From: Heliorestis convoluta
GTDB taxonomy: Bacteria > Bacillota > Desulfitobacteriia > Heliobacteriales > Heliobacteriaceae
Direction of reading: 5' to 3'
DNA length: 64,000 nucleotides
Assembly (NCBI RefSeq): GCF_009649955.1
Contig: NZ_CP045875.1
Coordinates: 1,531,501 to 1,595,500, forward strand
The notes under the pieces are model-generated. The model worked only from the letters and a program-made list of their open reading frames with translations, searched no databases and was not told the origin of the DNA. The stretch's first letter is position 1; every line of letters starts with the position of its first letter. A program made the position numbers and the translations under genes. Of this stretch, positions 63,986 through 64,000 are shown one piece after another.

Positions 63986-64000
63986 ATGAAGATGACCGGA
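63986..64000 (+). CDS. ilvB: Start of acetolactate synthase large subunit (partial)
   Basis: Only five codons, MKMTG, are in the window, with the RBS ACGAGGTG 6-7 nt upstream. MKMTG is a common IlvB N-terminus, and a T-box ahead of ilv genes is typical in Firmicutes. An aminoacyl-tRNA synthetase would be the alternative. Confidence 0.55.

Overview
The window reads as one stretch of a low-to-mid GC Firmicutes chromosome, most likely a heliobacterium (Heliobacteriaceae). The signs are strong AGGAGG-type ribosome binding sites with many TTG/GTG starts, an IspH-ribosomal protein S1 fusion, futalosine-type menaquinone genes next to tat and System II cytochrome c genes, and a heme operon that runs through siroheme (ahb/nirJ genes). 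No photosynthesis gene lies in the window, so the family-level call is inference.

Region by region: (1) 1-3.7 kb is scarred DNA. It holds a BlaI-type operator/promoter, a decayed copy of an M56 peptidase gene, an intact BlaI/M56 regulator pair with an unusual C-terminal domain, a broken secreted ORF, and a 3' fragment of a 23S rRNA gene with no 5' part and no 5S, followed by tRNA-Glu. (2) 3.9-9.7 kb has a LapA-like membrane protein, a PEPCK/HPr-kinase-like P-loop protein, a PAS histidine kinase and an S41 protease. (3) 9.8-25.1 kb is an aromatic amino acid supraoperon (trpEGDCFBA, aroF-pheA-tyrA-aroA) continuing into cmk, plsC and ispH-rpsA. The trpE leader is a textbook TRAP target: 11-12 GAG/TAG triplets at about 5-nt spacing, then a terminator. 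The aroF leader and the trpD start region carry looser clusters of the same triplets. pheA carries an apparent 1-nt deletion. (4) 25-29.3 kb has topB, a GIY-YIG protein, a proline-rich repeat protein and a membrane-anchored exported protein. (5) 29.3-34.5 kb is pheB-like/hom/thrC/thrB/lysC. (6) 34.9-42.6 kb is an accessory metabolic island of unknown substrate: an FCD regulator with an unusual DNA-binding domain, an unknown small protein, a fold-type I PLP enzyme, a GidA/TrmFO-like flavoprotein, a permease, then a class III aminotransferase and an SRPBCC protein. It has striking intergenic palindromes. (7) 42.6-50.7 kb is menaquinone synthesis (a degenerate prenyl synthase subunit, menG/ubiE, ubiA/mqnP, mqnE, mqnA, mqnC, hepT) with tatC/tatA. 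(8) 50.8-63.5 kb is resB/ccsA, then a near-complete glutamyl-tRNA to heme route via siroheme: a met8-like gene, hemA, hemC, cobA-hemD, ahbC, hemB, ahbD, ahbA/B and hemL, ending with a small diheme cytochrome. (9) The right edge is a clear T-box leader ahead of the first five codons of a gene that looks like ilvB.

Taken together, the right half builds the quinone, the exported-protein machinery, the cytochrome c assembly system and the heme of a respiratory or photosynthetic electron transport chain. The left half makes Trp, Phe, Tyr, Thr and the Asp-family precursors under RNA-level control. The strongest candidates for something undescribed are the TRAP-type regulon in this lineage, the 35-42 kb island, and the BlaI/M56 pair with a non-penicillin-binding sensor domain.
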